Of a DNA stretch of 64,000 nucleotides, positions 8,396 to 15,871 are shown in pieces. The position numbers were made by a program, and so were the translations under genes. A model generated the notes under the pieces. The model worked only from the letters and a program-made list of their open reading frames with translations. It searched no databases and was not told the origin of the DNA. Source of the DNA: a virus; IMG/VR virus record IMGVR_UViG_3300030419_007002, positions 1-64,000 of that record, one strand, 5' to 3'. Every line of letters starts with the position of its first letter. Within the stretch, counting starts at the first letter, position 1.

Positions 8396-8874
8396 TTCTT
8401 TCTAGGAGGGGGTAACTTAAAAAATTTATGTTTTTTGTAAACAAAAACCGGAGTTTTGCCCCTAGTCCAATAGGGGAAAGACGTTGTTCTGCAAAAATGG
8501 TTCGCTCCGTTAGTTATGTCCTCCAGCTTTACTTTTTTATTACAAACTTTTCTGGCCAACTCTCTGGCATAGATTTTAGATGGCGATCTCCAAAGGTAAT
8601 ACAATTCTCGCTCTTTTTTTAAGCTCCATTGCCGCCCGCTACTGACCCACCACGTATCAAACTGCCTGTATTCATGGCACACTTGTAGTGGGGTGAGCCC
8701 TCTTTCCTTGGCCCTCGTTTGTATGACACATGCTACTGCTGACATACCCTTCTCTCCCTCGCCGCGGGCTTCTCCGAGTATTGTGAGTGCCACTACTCTT
8801 TCCTCTATAGTTAGGGCTTTGTCTGCGAAAACAGAAGAGGCTAAAAAAATAAGTAAAATAGTTATTCTTTTCAT
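8392..8874 (-). CDS. SleB-family cell wall hydrolase with signal peptide
   Basis: A 160-residue secreted hydrolase. Residues 1-17 (MKRITILLIFLASSVFA) are a signal peptide. The rest matches the SleB/CwlJ hydrolase_2 pattern: LTILGEARGEGEKGMSAVACVIQTRAK with the catalytic Glu, then LTPLQVCHEYRQFDTW, and ANHFCRTTSFPYW near the end. The family cleaves peptidoglycan glycan strands. In a phage this is an endolysin candidate that could be exported by the host secretion route; no holin is adjacent (a holin-like protein is at 38015). It overlaps neighbours by 4 bases at both ends. Confidence 0.85.
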   Translation of the reverse strand: MKRITILLIFLASSVFADKALTIEERVVALTILGEARGEGEKGMSAVACVIQTRAKERGLTPLQVCHEYRQFDTWWVSSGRQWSLKKERELYYLWRSPSKIYARELARKVCNKKVKLEDITNGANHFCRTTSFPYWTRGKTPVFVYKKHKFFKLPPPRKK

Positions 8875-9428
8875 TTTAAAATTCTTTCTATTCTAATCGT
8901 AGTATTGATTATACCATTAAGGGCATATCTAATCAATGAAAAAATGAAAAATATTGGGGCCGTGGTAAATGACACTAGCTTATTTTGCTTTCTGTTTGAG
9001 TTTTTGACGGCTTCTTCGATTTTTTTTCTAGCTTCTTTCCTAGGGGTATTGTCTCTCTCTACACATTCATGTAGGTCACACTCTTTTAGGTCGCCCTTCC
9101 AGAATAAAGCCTTGAATGTAAAATAGAAATCGGTTTCTTCCTCTAGGTGCATCCCGTATAAGTTTAGCTCCCCTGTGTAATCTATTCTTTCAATTCCGTC
9201 GTCTTTCTCTTCTACTTCTGCGTGACCTTCTTCGTCGTAAATGAACTCTCTCTTAACGTTTTCCTTGTAAAGTTGCCCGTCTTCAGATATGGTGTACCTA
9301 TCTGGAAATAGGGAAGCGCCGAAGGAGTCAGTTTGGAAATCTATTTCTTCCCAGTTCGGCGGGTTGTCGGCGTCAGTAAGGCATCCGGACGTAGGTAATA
9401 TATATTCACATGTAACGCTATCTATCAT
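8871..9428 (-). CDS. Hypothetical protein with C-terminal membrane segment
   Basis: A 185-residue protein, unassigned. The first 150 residues are acidic and beta-rich with several Cys (TCEYILPTSGCLTD, ECDLHEC); residues about 150-172 (LVSFTTAPIFFIFSLIRYAL) form a likely membrane anchor. The ATG at 9426-9428 follows the TAG of the upstream sulfotransferase by 4 bases and is preferred to a longer frame beginning at 9467. Confidence 0.65.
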   Translation of the reverse strand: MIDSVTCEYILPTSGCLTDADNPPNWEEIDFQTDSFGASLFPDRYTISEDGQLYKENVKREFIYDEEGHAEVEEKDDGIERIDYTGELNLYGMHLEEETDFYFTFKALFWKGDLKECDLHECVERDNTPRKEARKKIEEAVKNSNRKQNKLVSFTTAPIFFIFSLIRYALNGIINTTIRIERILK

Positions 9429-9432
9429 TCGT

Positions 9433-10386
9433 CTACCAATTATAGTCTTTTTCGTAACCAAGATCAACTATTAAATCTCCATAAAATAACTTAAATAAGT
9501 AAGTTACTTCGTCGGTGAAGTGATCTTTCCATCGATCTTTTTTATATTTAAAATTGGCGTGTGAGTCTTCCTTTAGCTGTTTTTTGCTCCAAGAAGCTGT
9601 ATCGAAGTCCCTAGCTTTCTCGAGCACTGAGTCGTGCATTGTTTTGTCTATTTTATAAAAATTTAATAGTTCAATTATAGAGGAGTCAAAGTCCTCCATG
9701 ACTTGTTCAAATTTTATTTCTTTAATTCTGCTCTCTATTAGTGTGCCTTCTCTTATCGCTTCCTTTTTCGCTATGTTCCAGTAGTACATCCGCTTGTAGG
9801 ATTCATGCATTAACACCATCATCTCGTAAACTAGTGCGTCTTCTTTTTTCATGCTATTCAGGGCTTCTTGTTTAGTAAGGCCTTTTGCTGGCAGTAGGTA
9901 TTTCTTGATCGTCTCATCATAGGCCCTGTTTGCTTCTTCGCTTTTTTCTCTTAACCAGTATCTAGGAAAGCATTCTTCCTGCTGTGCGTCGAAGACCCAA
10001 GGCTCTAGTTCTTGGGTACATTTTTTGTGATAAAAATATCCAGAAATGAGCATGTCTCTGGGGTCTCTAACTGAGTGGGTTATGAGGTGCGAATTCTTAT
10101 CAAAATCAAGGAGGGAGAAGTTTATAATGCTGGGTTGGTCTTGTTTAAGGATGTATCTACTGGAGTCTTCGGTGAGATCTGGCAGGCATACCTTGATTCT
10201 TGCAAGCTGCGTGTTGGGTTCTGGGGTGCATGCTTTTTGGCAAGGGGAGTAGTCAGTTATGGAGTGGCAATCTTGGTCTAGTGTGAAAAGGTCTTCCTCG
10301 TTTAATTTTTCAGCTAGGGCTGTCAGGAAGTTCTTAAACAAAACTGTACCGGTTTTGTGGTGGCAAAAATGTATTATATTATTCAT
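9433..10386 (-). CDS. Sulfotransferase-family protein
   Basis: A 317-residue protein. After MNNIIHF comes CHHKTGTVLFKN, the PAPS 5'-phosphosulfate loop form (K-T-G-T), and THSVRDPRDMLISGYFYH near residue 110 is the 3'-phosphate-binding strand-helix with the family R-D-P-R-D signature. The C-terminal part is helical (DSSIIELLNFYKI) as in family members. It transfers sulfate from PAPS to a sugar or other acceptor. The ATG at 10384-10386 overlaps the end of the small upstream gene by 8 bases; a longer frame is disfavoured. One of four sulfotransferase genes; the donor could come from the APS kinase at 55047. Confidence 0.82.
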   Translation of the reverse strand: MNNIIHFCHHKTGTVLFKNFLTALAEKLNEEDLFTLDQDCHSITDYSPCQKACTPEPNTQLARIKVCLPDLTEDSSRYILKQDQPSIINFSLLDFDKNSHLITHSVRDPRDMLISGYFYHKKCTQELEPWVFDAQQEECFPRYWLREKSEEANRAYDETIKKYLLPAKGLTKQEALNSMKKEDALVYEMMVLMHESYKRMYYWNIAKKEAIREGTLIESRIKEIKFEQVMEDFDSSIIELLNFYKIDKTMHDSVLEKARDFDTASWSKKQLKEDSHANFKYKKDRWKDHFTDEVTYLFKLFYGDLIVDLGYEKDYNW

Positions 10387-10552
10387 CTTCAGACATAAGA
10401 CCTCTAAGTAATTTAAGATGGTAAACCATCCAGCTTTCTCCCACGGCTTTTTCGCCTTGCCCTTTATCAATTGCGGATTGCTTTTGTTTTAGGTCGTCAA
10501 TTTGGGCTTTCTCTATTATCTGATCGAGAAGCTCTAGGTTTCTGTTCTTCAT
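10379..10552 (-). CDS. Hypothetical small protein (57 aa)
   Basis: ATG at 10550-10552, TAA at 10379-10381. A helical, charged chain (LELLDQIIEKAQIDDLKQKQ) with a WMVYHLKLLRGLM segment; no family recognised. An AGGA sequence 11 bases ahead, in the end of the phosphomannomutase-like gene, may direct translation. Confidence 0.55.
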   Translation of the reverse strand: MKNRNLELLDQIIEKAQIDDLKQKQSAIDKGQGEKAVGESWMVYHLKLLRGLMSEDE

Positions 10553-10556
10553 ACTG

Positions 10557-11288
10557 CTATATATCCTGTAATAACTTTAAGGTCTCGTTCGGGTTGTCTA
10601 CCTGAAAGAAAACTCCATCTTTATTTTCAAGTAGATCTAAGACTATATCATAATCATTGCCGCCTTTAAAGCATTTATCTCCTACGAATATTATTTCGCC
10701 GCCTAGGTTGTCTCTTACCCATCTGCTGGCTAGGGATTTATTGTTGCCCTTTGGCTGTATGTCTATGCTAATTTGTCCTCCTAGCCTAGCTTCCAATTCT
10801 GGAAAGTTTTCTTCTATTTCCTTTGCGATGGACTCCCTCTCTCCGTTTTCTTGATCCCACTTGTAATATTTTAATCTTTCTTCTTTTTCAGCTGACCTGC
10901 CTAGGGTGGTAAAATTAACCATTCCAGATCTTTCTTCAAAGATGGGGCCTCTACCACCAAGTTTAGCTTTCACAGGGAAGCTTCCGTACATTTGGCGAGA
11001 TATTAGTAATTCCTTTAGCTGGAAAGGTAATTGAAAATCATTTTTATAAACTAATTCTTGATCTTTCCAGAATTCATTACCCATACAGCAAAATATGCCC
11101 TCCAGTCTATTTAAAACGCTAGAAGGTATTTGTTTCTGTATTTTCTCTAAGTTGCTTCCTGCCGCCAAAAAAACTCGCTTGCTTGCCATCCACCCTAGGA
11201 AGGGCATTGCGAAACTTGAATCCATTTTTTCTAATGGGTTAGTTAATGTGCCGTCTACATCAAAAAGGTAAGTTATTTGTTTATCCAT
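10557..11288 (-). CDS. Phosphomannomutase (eukaryotic-type HAD family)
   Basis: A 243-residue HAD-IIB enzyme interconverting mannose-6-phosphate and mannose-1-phosphate. FDVDGTLT (D10 nucleophile, D12 acid) opens the chain, GRSAEKEER near residue 130 is the PMM sugar-phosphate-binding signature, GGQISIDIQPKGNNKSLA is the cap-to-core return with the conserved Lys, and FVGDKCFKGGNDYDI is the final metal-binding motif. Length agrees with PMM1/PMM2-type enzymes. It overlaps the cupin gene by 16 bases. With the cupin and the GDP-mannose dehydratase at 46453 it belongs to a GDP-mannose route, although no GDP-mannose pyrophosphorylase is seen here. Confidence 0.85.
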   Translation of the reverse strand: MDKQITYLFDVDGTLTNPLEKMDSSFAMPFLGWMASKRVFLAAGSNLEKIQKQIPSSVLNRLEGIFCCMGNEFWKDQELVYKNDFQLPFQLKELLISRQMYGSFPVKAKLGGRGPIFEERSGMVNFTTLGRSAEKEERLKYYKWDQENGERESIAKEIEENFPELEARLGGQISIDIQPKGNNKSLASRWVRDNLGGEIIFVGDKCFKGGNDYDIVLDLLENKDGVFFQVDNPNETLKLLQDI

Positions 11289-11629
11289 ACTCTGTAGCTA
11301 TCTGAATCCATGTGGTAAGTGCTGCTTTCTATTATTTCTGTCTCTTCAAGCGCTTCTATTTGGTGGGGTAGTAATCTATCTACGATATAGCAATCCCCTT
11401 CTTCTAGGATGACGGAAGTAATTTCTGCCGTAACCGTATCTATGGTATTTAACCTAGCCGACCCAGATAATACATAAAAGGTCTCGTGTTTCTGGGAATG
11501 AAAGTGCATTGAGAAGGCGTGACCCTTTTTTACATGCAATATCTTGCCGCAATAGTCATTCTCTTCGTCATTCGCTAACCATAGTTCGTGTCCCCAGATT
11601 TTTTCTACTCTTTTAGCTTTAGTTTTCAT
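11273..11629 (-). CDS. Cupin, mannose-6-phosphate isomerase type II-like
   Basis: A 118-residue single-domain cupin. EKIWGHELWLAN, KKGHAFSMHFHSQKHETFYVLSGSARL and CYIVDRLLPHQIEA are the two cupin motifs, with His and Glu metal ligands in the arrangement seen in the C-terminal isomerase domain of bifunctional mannose-1-phosphate guanylyltransferases. It probably interconverts fructose-6-phosphate and mannose-6-phosphate, feeding the phosphomannomutase beside it. Start ATG at 11627-11629 shares bases with the TAA of the upstream sulfotransferase (TAATG). Confidence 0.78.
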   Translation of the reverse strand: MKTKAKRVEKIWGHELWLANDEENDYCGKILHVKKGHAFSMHFHSQKHETFYVLSGSARLNTIDTVTAEITSVILEEGDCYIVDRLLPHQIEALEETEIIESSTYHMDSDSYRVWINK

Positions 11630-12411
11630 TACATCATATATTTTTCCCACATCGTTGCGTACTCATTATAATCCATGTTATACTCAAAAAAATCAAGTTC
11701 TAGATCGTGTTTTTTTCTTATTCGACCTCTCGCTTTTTCTGTTTTTAAAATAGAACTAACATGCGGCCTTTTATCTAGAGGCCTTGATTCGTTTTCTCTG
11801 CTTAGGGTTAAATTTGGTAACCCAATTTTGCCACAAAGATATGAAAAGTCTAGTCTCAGGCTGTCGTACTTCCCGATAAAATCTAAGTCTGTTTTAATGT
11901 CGAGGTTGCCGAGCGGGTCTGTTGTCTGGTTCTGTTTTTTGTCTACGCATAAAAAATCTAATAAATTATATTCCCAGCTATAATTTGAATTTATATATTG
12001 GTCAAAACTCATTTTTTTTATTTCTCTGTATTGTTCAATATAGCCTTCTGGTGAGGGGTCCCATTTGCCTTTGCTTTTCATCCACCAAAAGTAAAGAGAT
12101 AGGTATATGTCGTAAGGATTTCTCACAAAAGAAAATTTAAAGTATTGGTTCCATCTTCTAGTTCCGACGTGTCTTTTAGCCCATACTGCAGTGGAGTGCT
12201 TCCATGGTAGGCGCCCTTGCTCGTGTCTTTGTCCTGATCCACCTTTGAGGTTTTTGCTGCGATTATTATCCGAGAGTATTTCGTGATCATGGGTGTAGCC
12301 ATATACTTCATCTTTTTCACCTAAGTAGGGTAGGAGGGATCTCGCTATAGAGGTGCCGCCTGTTCGATGTATGTGCAAAAAAATAAAATTATGTTTATGA
12401 GAAATAATCAT
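11629..12411 (-). CDS. Sulfotransferase (Sulfotransfer_2-like)
   Basis: A 260-residue protein. FLHIHRTGGTSIARSLL near the start is the PAPS loop, and FKFSFVRNPYDIYLSLYFWW near residue 92 is the 3'-phosphate loop, in the spacing of carbohydrate sulfotransferases. Then come FIGKYDSL and the basic stretch EKARGRIRKKHDLELDFF, typical of the C-terminus in this group. It overlaps the glycosyltransferase upstream (ATGA) and the cupin downstream, so sulfation and mannose-type sugar genes are transcribed together. Acceptor unknown. Confidence 0.85.
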   Translation of the reverse strand: MIISHKHNFIFLHIHRTGGTSIARSLLPYLGEKDEVYGYTHDHEILSDNNRSKNLKGGSGQRHEQGRLPWKHSTAVWAKRHVGTRRWNQYFKFSFVRNPYDIYLSLYFWWMKSKGKWDPSPEGYIEQYREIKKMSFDQYINSNYSWEYNLLDFLCVDKKQNQTTDPLGNLDIKTDLDFIGKYDSLRLDFSYLCGKIGLPNLTLSRENESRPLDKRPHVSSILKTEKARGRIRKKHDLELDFFEYNMDYNEYATMWEKYMM

Positions 12412-13496
12412 AACTGTTTATACGTCTCTGAATCTATGAAATCTTTTAAGAAAATGTCTGGCTTTAGTTTTTCTCTGATTGAGAAGTTCTTTAAGTATTC
12501 ATTGGTCTTTTTAATTAAGTCTAGATCAGAAGCTTTTCGGGCTGCGTCCTCTAGCGAATCAAAGTAAAATGGATATTCTGCCCCTAAATATTCTTCTACG
12601 GGTGGTATGCGGTTAATTAATAGCGGAGTGCATCTAGCCATCGATTCTATAACTGCGTTGTTCGCACTGGAATCATACATATCTAGGAAGGCTATGTTAT
12701 CTACGAATAGTTCGTCATAATCTTCATTGGGTATTCTATTGAGTTCTTCTACGTAGTTGTATTGATCCGTGCCGTAAATACCCCAAGCTGATCTGAGCCA
12801 AGTCTCATTCTTGAACTCTTCGGCTTTAAGCTGCTTGAAGAAGTCGTGCGCTTGGGTTCCTTTCTTGAATGGGAGGACTCTGGTTTTTGTGTACAAGTTC
12901 TTAGGTACTGGCAGTACATCTATAGAATTTATTTTCCTCAACCAATATCCAACATTAATTATCCTTTTGTTTTCGTTAGATTTAAATTTATCAAAATCAA
13001 ACTGTGAGTCGGGTATTTCTGATGGGTGGAATAGGGAAGAAACTGTTTTTCCTGTTTTTTCCCTGAGGAAATCTGCGTGACTTTCTGAGAGCGTCCATAG
13101 CCCCAAACAATAATCTAGACTATATTTGAAAGCGTCACTTTTGACTATCTCTTTGCCTGCGTATAGCTCCCCGCAGAACCAGTCCGGATGACGATTCGGT
13201 ATAGAGGCTGGGTTATGGAGGAAGCCGCACCATGGCTTTTTAAAAGGTAAAATTCCTTTTCTTTCGTATTCGTCTTTTCTCCAACAGAATAAGTCCTCTA
13301 GAAAACCGTGAAAGTAGACGCCTTGATCGTTGTGGATGGGTTTTAGAGCTCTCATGGCATACGCCCAACCGCTCCTATGAGAGGAAAATGTTACTTGAGT
13401 TCCTAGGTTTATTTTTCCTTCTGGGTTAGAGGGTATTAGGTAGGTGGTATCGTCCTGCCCAAAGGAATTAACTGATTTTACTCTTTCGTCTTCCAT
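12408..13496 (-). CDS. Glycosyltransferase (GT-B-like)
   Basis: A 362-residue protein. NVGYWLRKINSIDVLPVP near residue 180 resembles the start of the C-terminal Rossmann domain of GT4-like enzymes, and LFVDNIAFLDMYDSSANNAVIESMARCTPLLINRIPPVEEYLG near 270 has the nucleotide-sugar binding E-S-M-A-R-C-T-P-L-L pattern with its conserved Glu. The first 170 residues form the acceptor-binding half. It starts an operon: the repeated element at 13548-13600 and a terminator lie just upstream. Confidence 0.75.
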   Translation of the reverse strand: MEDERVKSVNSFGQDDTTYLIPSNPEGKINLGTQVTFSSHRSGWAYAMRALKPIHNDQGVYFHGFLEDLFCWRKDEYERKGILPFKKPWCGFLHNPASIPNRHPDWFCGELYAGKEIVKSDAFKYSLDYCLGLWTLSESHADFLREKTGKTVSSLFHPSEIPDSQFDFDKFKSNENKRIINVGYWLRKINSIDVLPVPKNLYTKTRVLPFKKGTQAHDFFKQLKAEEFKNETWLRSAWGIYGTDQYNYVEELNRIPNEDYDELFVDNIAFLDMYDSSANNAVIESMARCTPLLINRIPPVEEYLGAEYPFYFDSLEDAARKASDLDLIKKTNEYLKNFSIREKLKPDIFLKDFIDSETYKQL

Positions 13497-13547
13497 TTTT
13501 CTTCTTAAGTATTTTATGTCGAAAGAGGGGCTTAATCAAAAAATAAT

Positions 13548-13600
13548 AATATATCGTCCACCCTGAACAAAATTTCCTTCGCGGTTGAAAAATCATTTTT
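13548..13600 (-). promoter_or_regulatory. Repeated upstream element, copy A
   Basis: A 53-bp sequence nearly identical to the one at 15819-15871. On the minus strand both contain AACCGC, then AAGGAA, then TTCAGGGTGGACGATATATT. Each ends about 45-52 bases before the start codon of a minus-strand operon, and this copy directly follows a terminator. GATATATT could be the -10 region. Most likely a phage-specific promoter or activator site. Confidence 0.6.
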
Positions 13601-13604
13601 TTTT

Positions 13605-13631
13605 AAAAAAAAACCGATCCAAAAGGACCGG
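13605..13631 (-). terminator. Rho-independent terminator
   Basis: On the minus strand CCGGTCC-TTTT-GGATCGG forms a 7-bp stem (one G-U pair) followed by nine T. It ends the transcript of the two small genes at 13671-13985. Confidence 0.8.
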
Positions 13632-13670
13632 CTTTATTTTAATGCTCAGAGTTTATGAAAACTAAGAGAG

Positions 13671-13778
13671 CTAAGCAGGAACGACCCAATCCCCGCCTAT
13701 TCTGAACTCGCTCACTTGTCTCATAAGGGCCTCTTTGTTAGAGTGTATATTATATCTCTGAGGTTTGTTTTTCTCCAA
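13671..13778 (-). CDS. Possible very small protein (35 aa, TTG start)
   Basis: A TTG at 13776-13778 preceded by AAAAAAGG, running to TAG at 13671-13673. The peptide begins MEKNKPQRYNIHSNKEAL and ends RIGGDWVVPA. Tight placement between the upstream stop (9 bases away) and the terminator supports it, but the start codon is weak and no family is recognised. Confidence 0.4.
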   Translation of the reverse strand: MEKNKPQRYNIHSNKEALMRQVSEFRIGGDWVVPA

Positions 13779-13784
13779 CCTTTT

Positions 13785-13985
13785 TTACTCTTGGGGTTGG
13801 CCAGCTAGGTCTTTCGTGGCTGTAACTGGGGTTGGAGTTTCTTGCTCTAGCGCTACATCATTAAGTTTAACGATAGCGTAGGTGGTTAAACCAAAGTTAA
13901 GGGTTAGGAGCAACAATGCTAGTCGCGCATAAACGGTCTTAACTGTGGTGAGTTTGTTTGTTTTATTATTTTCTTCTTTATTCAT
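13785..13985 (-). CDS. Single-pass membrane protein (66 aa)
   Basis: Polar Asn/Lys/Thr-rich N-terminus, then one membrane helix at about residues 21-41 (RLALLLLTLNFGLTTYAIV) and a polar Thr/Pro-rich tail. No family recognised. It is the first gene behind a strong sigma70-like promoter and ends a 0.4-kb unit closed by a terminator. Confidence 0.6.
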   Translation of the reverse strand: MNKEENNKTNKLTTVKTVYARLALLLLTLNFGLTTYAIVKLNDVALEQETPTPVTATKDLAGQPQE

Positions 13986-13997
13986 TGTTTGAAGTCT

Positions 13998-14026
13998 ATA
14001 TTATCACATAATGATGATTATGTCAA
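13998..14026 (-). promoter_or_regulatory. Sigma70-like promoter
   Basis: On the minus strand TTGACA (14026-14021), 17-base spacer, TAATAT (14003-13998); the ATG of the membrane-protein gene is 12 bases beyond the -10 box. Confidence 0.8.
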
Positions 14027-14029
14027 ATA

Positions 14030-14353
14030 TTAATTTACTTTAATGCTCACCCCCTTGTCTTTTTCGTTCTTAATAAATTTAATATGCAATAAACCATCTT
14101 CATACCTCGTCAGGGTGGCTGATGCGTCTGCTTTGCTGGGGATTGATAAATATCTTGAGTAGGATTTATCATCTTGTTTAGCTGATACATGTAATAATCC
14201 ATCTTCAGCTTTGATTTTAATGTTTTCCTTTTTGATCCCAGCTAGATTTAGGTTTACTTCATATTGTTCGTGATCTGGCATTGATTTAGAGTAAGCTAAA
14301 TCAAAATCATGCCAAAGGTCGTTGAATAATCTGGTAGTTAATAATGTTTTCAT
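14030..14353 (-). CDS. Small heat shock protein (Hsp20 / alpha-crystallin)
   Basis: A 107-residue chaperone that holds unfolding proteins. The N-terminus (MKTLLTTRLFNDLWHDFDLAY) is a short arm; YEVNLNLAGIKKENIKIKAEDGLLHVSAK and YLSIPSKADASATLTRYEDGLLHIKF form the alpha-crystallin beta-sandwich, with the A-x-x-x-x-G-L-L/I motif near the end. The C-terminal I-x-I tail is reduced to VSIKVN. Hsp20 genes are frequent in marine myoviruses. The ATG at 14351-14353 lies 14 bases after a sigma54-type sequence. Confidence 0.9.
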   Translation of the reverse strand: MKTLLTTRLFNDLWHDFDLAYSKSMPDHEQYEVNLNLAGIKKENIKIKAEDGLLHVSAKQDDKSYSRYLSIPSKADASATLTRYEDGLLHIKFIKNEKDKGVSIKVN

Positions 14354-14366
14354 ACGTTTTAGTTGA

Positions 14367-14383
14367 AGCAATATGCGTGCCAA
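14367..14383 (-). promoter_or_regulatory. Possible sigma54 (RpoN) promoter
   Basis: On the minus strand TTGGCACG (14383-14376), CATA, TTGCT (14371-14367): a full match to the -24/-12 consensus. The predicted start of transcription falls at or within a few bases of the Hsp20 ATG. Confidence 0.45.
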
Positions 14384-14420
14384 ACTATAACGTCTTAAAA
14401 CGAGGCGTTTTGTTTATGGG

Positions 14421-14437
14421 TGTGACTTTGTGTCACA
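14421..14437. promoter_or_regulatory. Inverted repeat upstream of Hsp20
   Basis: TGTGA-N7-TCACA dyad, about 40-55 bases upstream of the -24 box, where an enhancer-binding regulator could sit. It may alternatively be a weak hairpin at the end of the 50-aa gene at 14452. Confidence 0.35.
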
Positions 14438-14451
14438 ATTTAATTGAGACA

Positions 14452-14604
14452 TTACTTCTCTACTAGGTAAAGGTCTTCGTTTTTGCACTTCCGGATGAAC
14501 GTTTCGGCTTGCTCCTTACCTTCCGGGGTGAACGGGAAAACTCCATGTCTATAGTTCTTACTCTTCGATAAAACTAGGTAATATTTCTGCTTCTTACGTG
14601 CCAT
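14452..14604 (-). CDS. Small basic protein (50 aa)
   Basis: ATG at 14602-14604, TAA at 14452-14454. Sequence MARKKQKYYLVLSKSKNYRHG, then FPFTPEGKEQAETFIRKC; the alternation suggests a compact beta-alpha fold. An AT-rich TATAAA sequence lies 10-16 bases before the ATG on the minus strand. No family recognised. Confidence 0.55.
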   Translation of the reverse strand: MARKKQKYYLVLSKSKNYRHGVFPFTPEGKEQAETFIRKCKNEDLYLVEK

Positions 14605-14648
14605 ATAGTTTATAATATGGCGAGTCAGGTAAAAACTCTATTATTTTT

Positions 14649-14951
14649 TTAAGATAATTTGTAAACTAACTCGTGAAGCCGGACTTCTGTGAAGATTTCT
14701 GAAGTTAAGTCCTCGATTATTTGATCGAAGGTAAAACCTTCTTCGTCAGCCCATCTCCACTTGTACACATCGATTGTGAAAGCATGAATACCAGATTCTT
14801 CTGTTAGCCCTATTAATCCAAGTTTTGCCTTCGACTTATTCATTAATAGAACACTGCTATCTGATGTAGATTCACGAACCGTGAGTTTGATATTCTCAAA
14901 TTCAGATTGTATGAGGACACTCGCAAGTGCCTCCTTAAGCTCCTTTTTCAT
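14649..14951 (-). CDS. Hypothetical protein (100 aa)
   Basis: An alpha-beta protein (ALASVLIQSEFENIKLTVRES, AFTIDVYKWRWADEEGFTFDQIIEDL), unassigned. Its ATG follows the palindrome TGTAATAGATTACA (14954-14967) by a few bases; see the motif described among the findings. Confidence 0.6.
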   Translation of the reverse strand: MKKELKEALASVLIQSEFENIKLTVRESTSDSSVLLMNKSKAKLGLIGLTEESGIHAFTIDVYKWRWADEEGFTFDQIIEDLTSEIFTEVRLHELVYKLS

Positions 14952-14970
14952 TCTGTAATAGATTACACTA

Positions 14971-15216
14971 CTACTTCCTCCAGATATCTGGATCTTCTGC
15001 CCTTTTTCTTCTCATGTATTCTCTCTTTTGCTTTCTTCTTCTTTCCTTGTCTGATTCGTCATATCTCTTGCGCGCATTCTTAAGGGCTATTTTGCCTTTT
15101 TCTGACGAAAGATATTTTTTTTGAGCAAAATGAGGGTCATTCTTCTGAGAACTCGTATCCGAAGTATCGGATATCTTCTTTAAACATCGTTTTAACTTTT
15201 TCCTTGGTTTGTTCAT
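14971..15216 (-). CDS. Basic charged protein (up to 81 aa)
   Basis: Lys/Arg-rich helix (YLSSEKGKIALKNARKRY, ERRRKQKREYMRRKRAEDPD). The YxSSxKGKxAxxNAxxRY pattern is one I associate with short nucleic-acid-binding phage proteins. The only in-frame ATG visible is 80 bases inside the end of the upstream sulfotransferase, an unusually long overlap, so the start is uncertain; a run of eight A at about 15118 is a possible frameshift site. Confidence 0.5.
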   Translation of the reverse strand: MNKPRKKLKRCLKKISDTSDTSSQKNDPHFAQKKYLSSEKGKIALKNARKRYDESDKERRRKQKREYMRRKRAEDPDIWRK

Positions 15217-15775
15217 CGTAGTATTTAGAATAATGTTCGTGTTCTGATTTGTTTAGGTGGGGTACGTCGGATTCTATTTTTAATCTATCTAATATAGTAG
15301 CTGCATCTTCTGAGAAGTTCTCAAATCGACCTATAAAGTCCATGTCAATTTTTCCGCGTCTATTGATTAGGTATTTGACTTGAGACCAAGCGAAACCCAT
15401 GTGCTCAAAATATAAATTATCTAAAAATTGATTGAAGTCAGAGAGGCTGGAGTGATCTTCTACTTTTCTGAAGAGTGGGCCATCATCCGCATGCAAAAAG
15501 GAATCGGGCTGCAATCTGTGGCTAGAGATTCCCTTTTCGATTGCCACCTCTTTTTCCCAGAAATATAAAGAAACTACTAGGTCCCAAGGGTTCCTGACAA
15601 AGGCAAACTTAAAGTAATCGTTCCATTTTTGTCTGCCGTGAAGGGCCTGTAGCTCTCTGGCGTCTAAAAATGCATCCACCGGGGATTCGTTAACCGGCGA
15701 AATCGCGCTGGCAATAGATGTACCTCCGGTCTTGGGTATATGTATAAAGATAGCCTTATGTTCGTCTGATATCAT
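15137..15775 (-). CDS. Sulfotransferase (Sulfotransfer_2-like)
   Basis: A 212-residue PAPS-dependent sulfotransferase, the clearest of the four. MISDEHKAIFIHIPKTGGTSIAS carries the phosphosulfate loop (residues 12-19), WNDYFKFAFVRNPWDLVVSLYFWE near 55 the 3'-phosphate loop with Arg and Ser, then FIGRFENF and the C-terminal YFGYEF. This matches heparan/chondroitin-like family 2 enzymes and many bacterial and phage homologues. It is preceded by repeat copy B, which probably drives it. Confidence 0.9.
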   Translation of the reverse strand: MISDEHKAIFIHIPKTGGTSIASAISPVNESPVDAFLDARELQALHGRQKWNDYFKFAFVRNPWDLVVSLYFWEKEVAIEKGISSHRLQPDSFLHADDGPLFRKVEDHSSLSDFNQFLDNLYFEHMGFAWSQVKYLINRRGKIDMDFIGRFENFSEDAATILDRLKIESDVPHLNKSEHEHYSKYYDEQTKEKVKTMFKEDIRYFGYEFSEE

Positions 15776-15818
15776 GTCTATATCTGAGAATGTTTACACA
15801 TTTAAAATCAAAAGTTCC

Positions 15819-15871
15819 AATATATCGTCCACCCTGAAAAAAAACTTCCTTGCGGTTCGAAAATCATTTTT
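15819..15871 (-). promoter_or_regulatory. Repeated upstream element, copy B
   Basis: Second copy of the element at 13548-13600, about 85% identical by eye, with the core AGGGTGGACGATATATT unchanged. It ends 44 bases before the sulfotransferase ATG. Its distal end overlaps the stop codon of the small frame at 15864. Confidence 0.6.
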
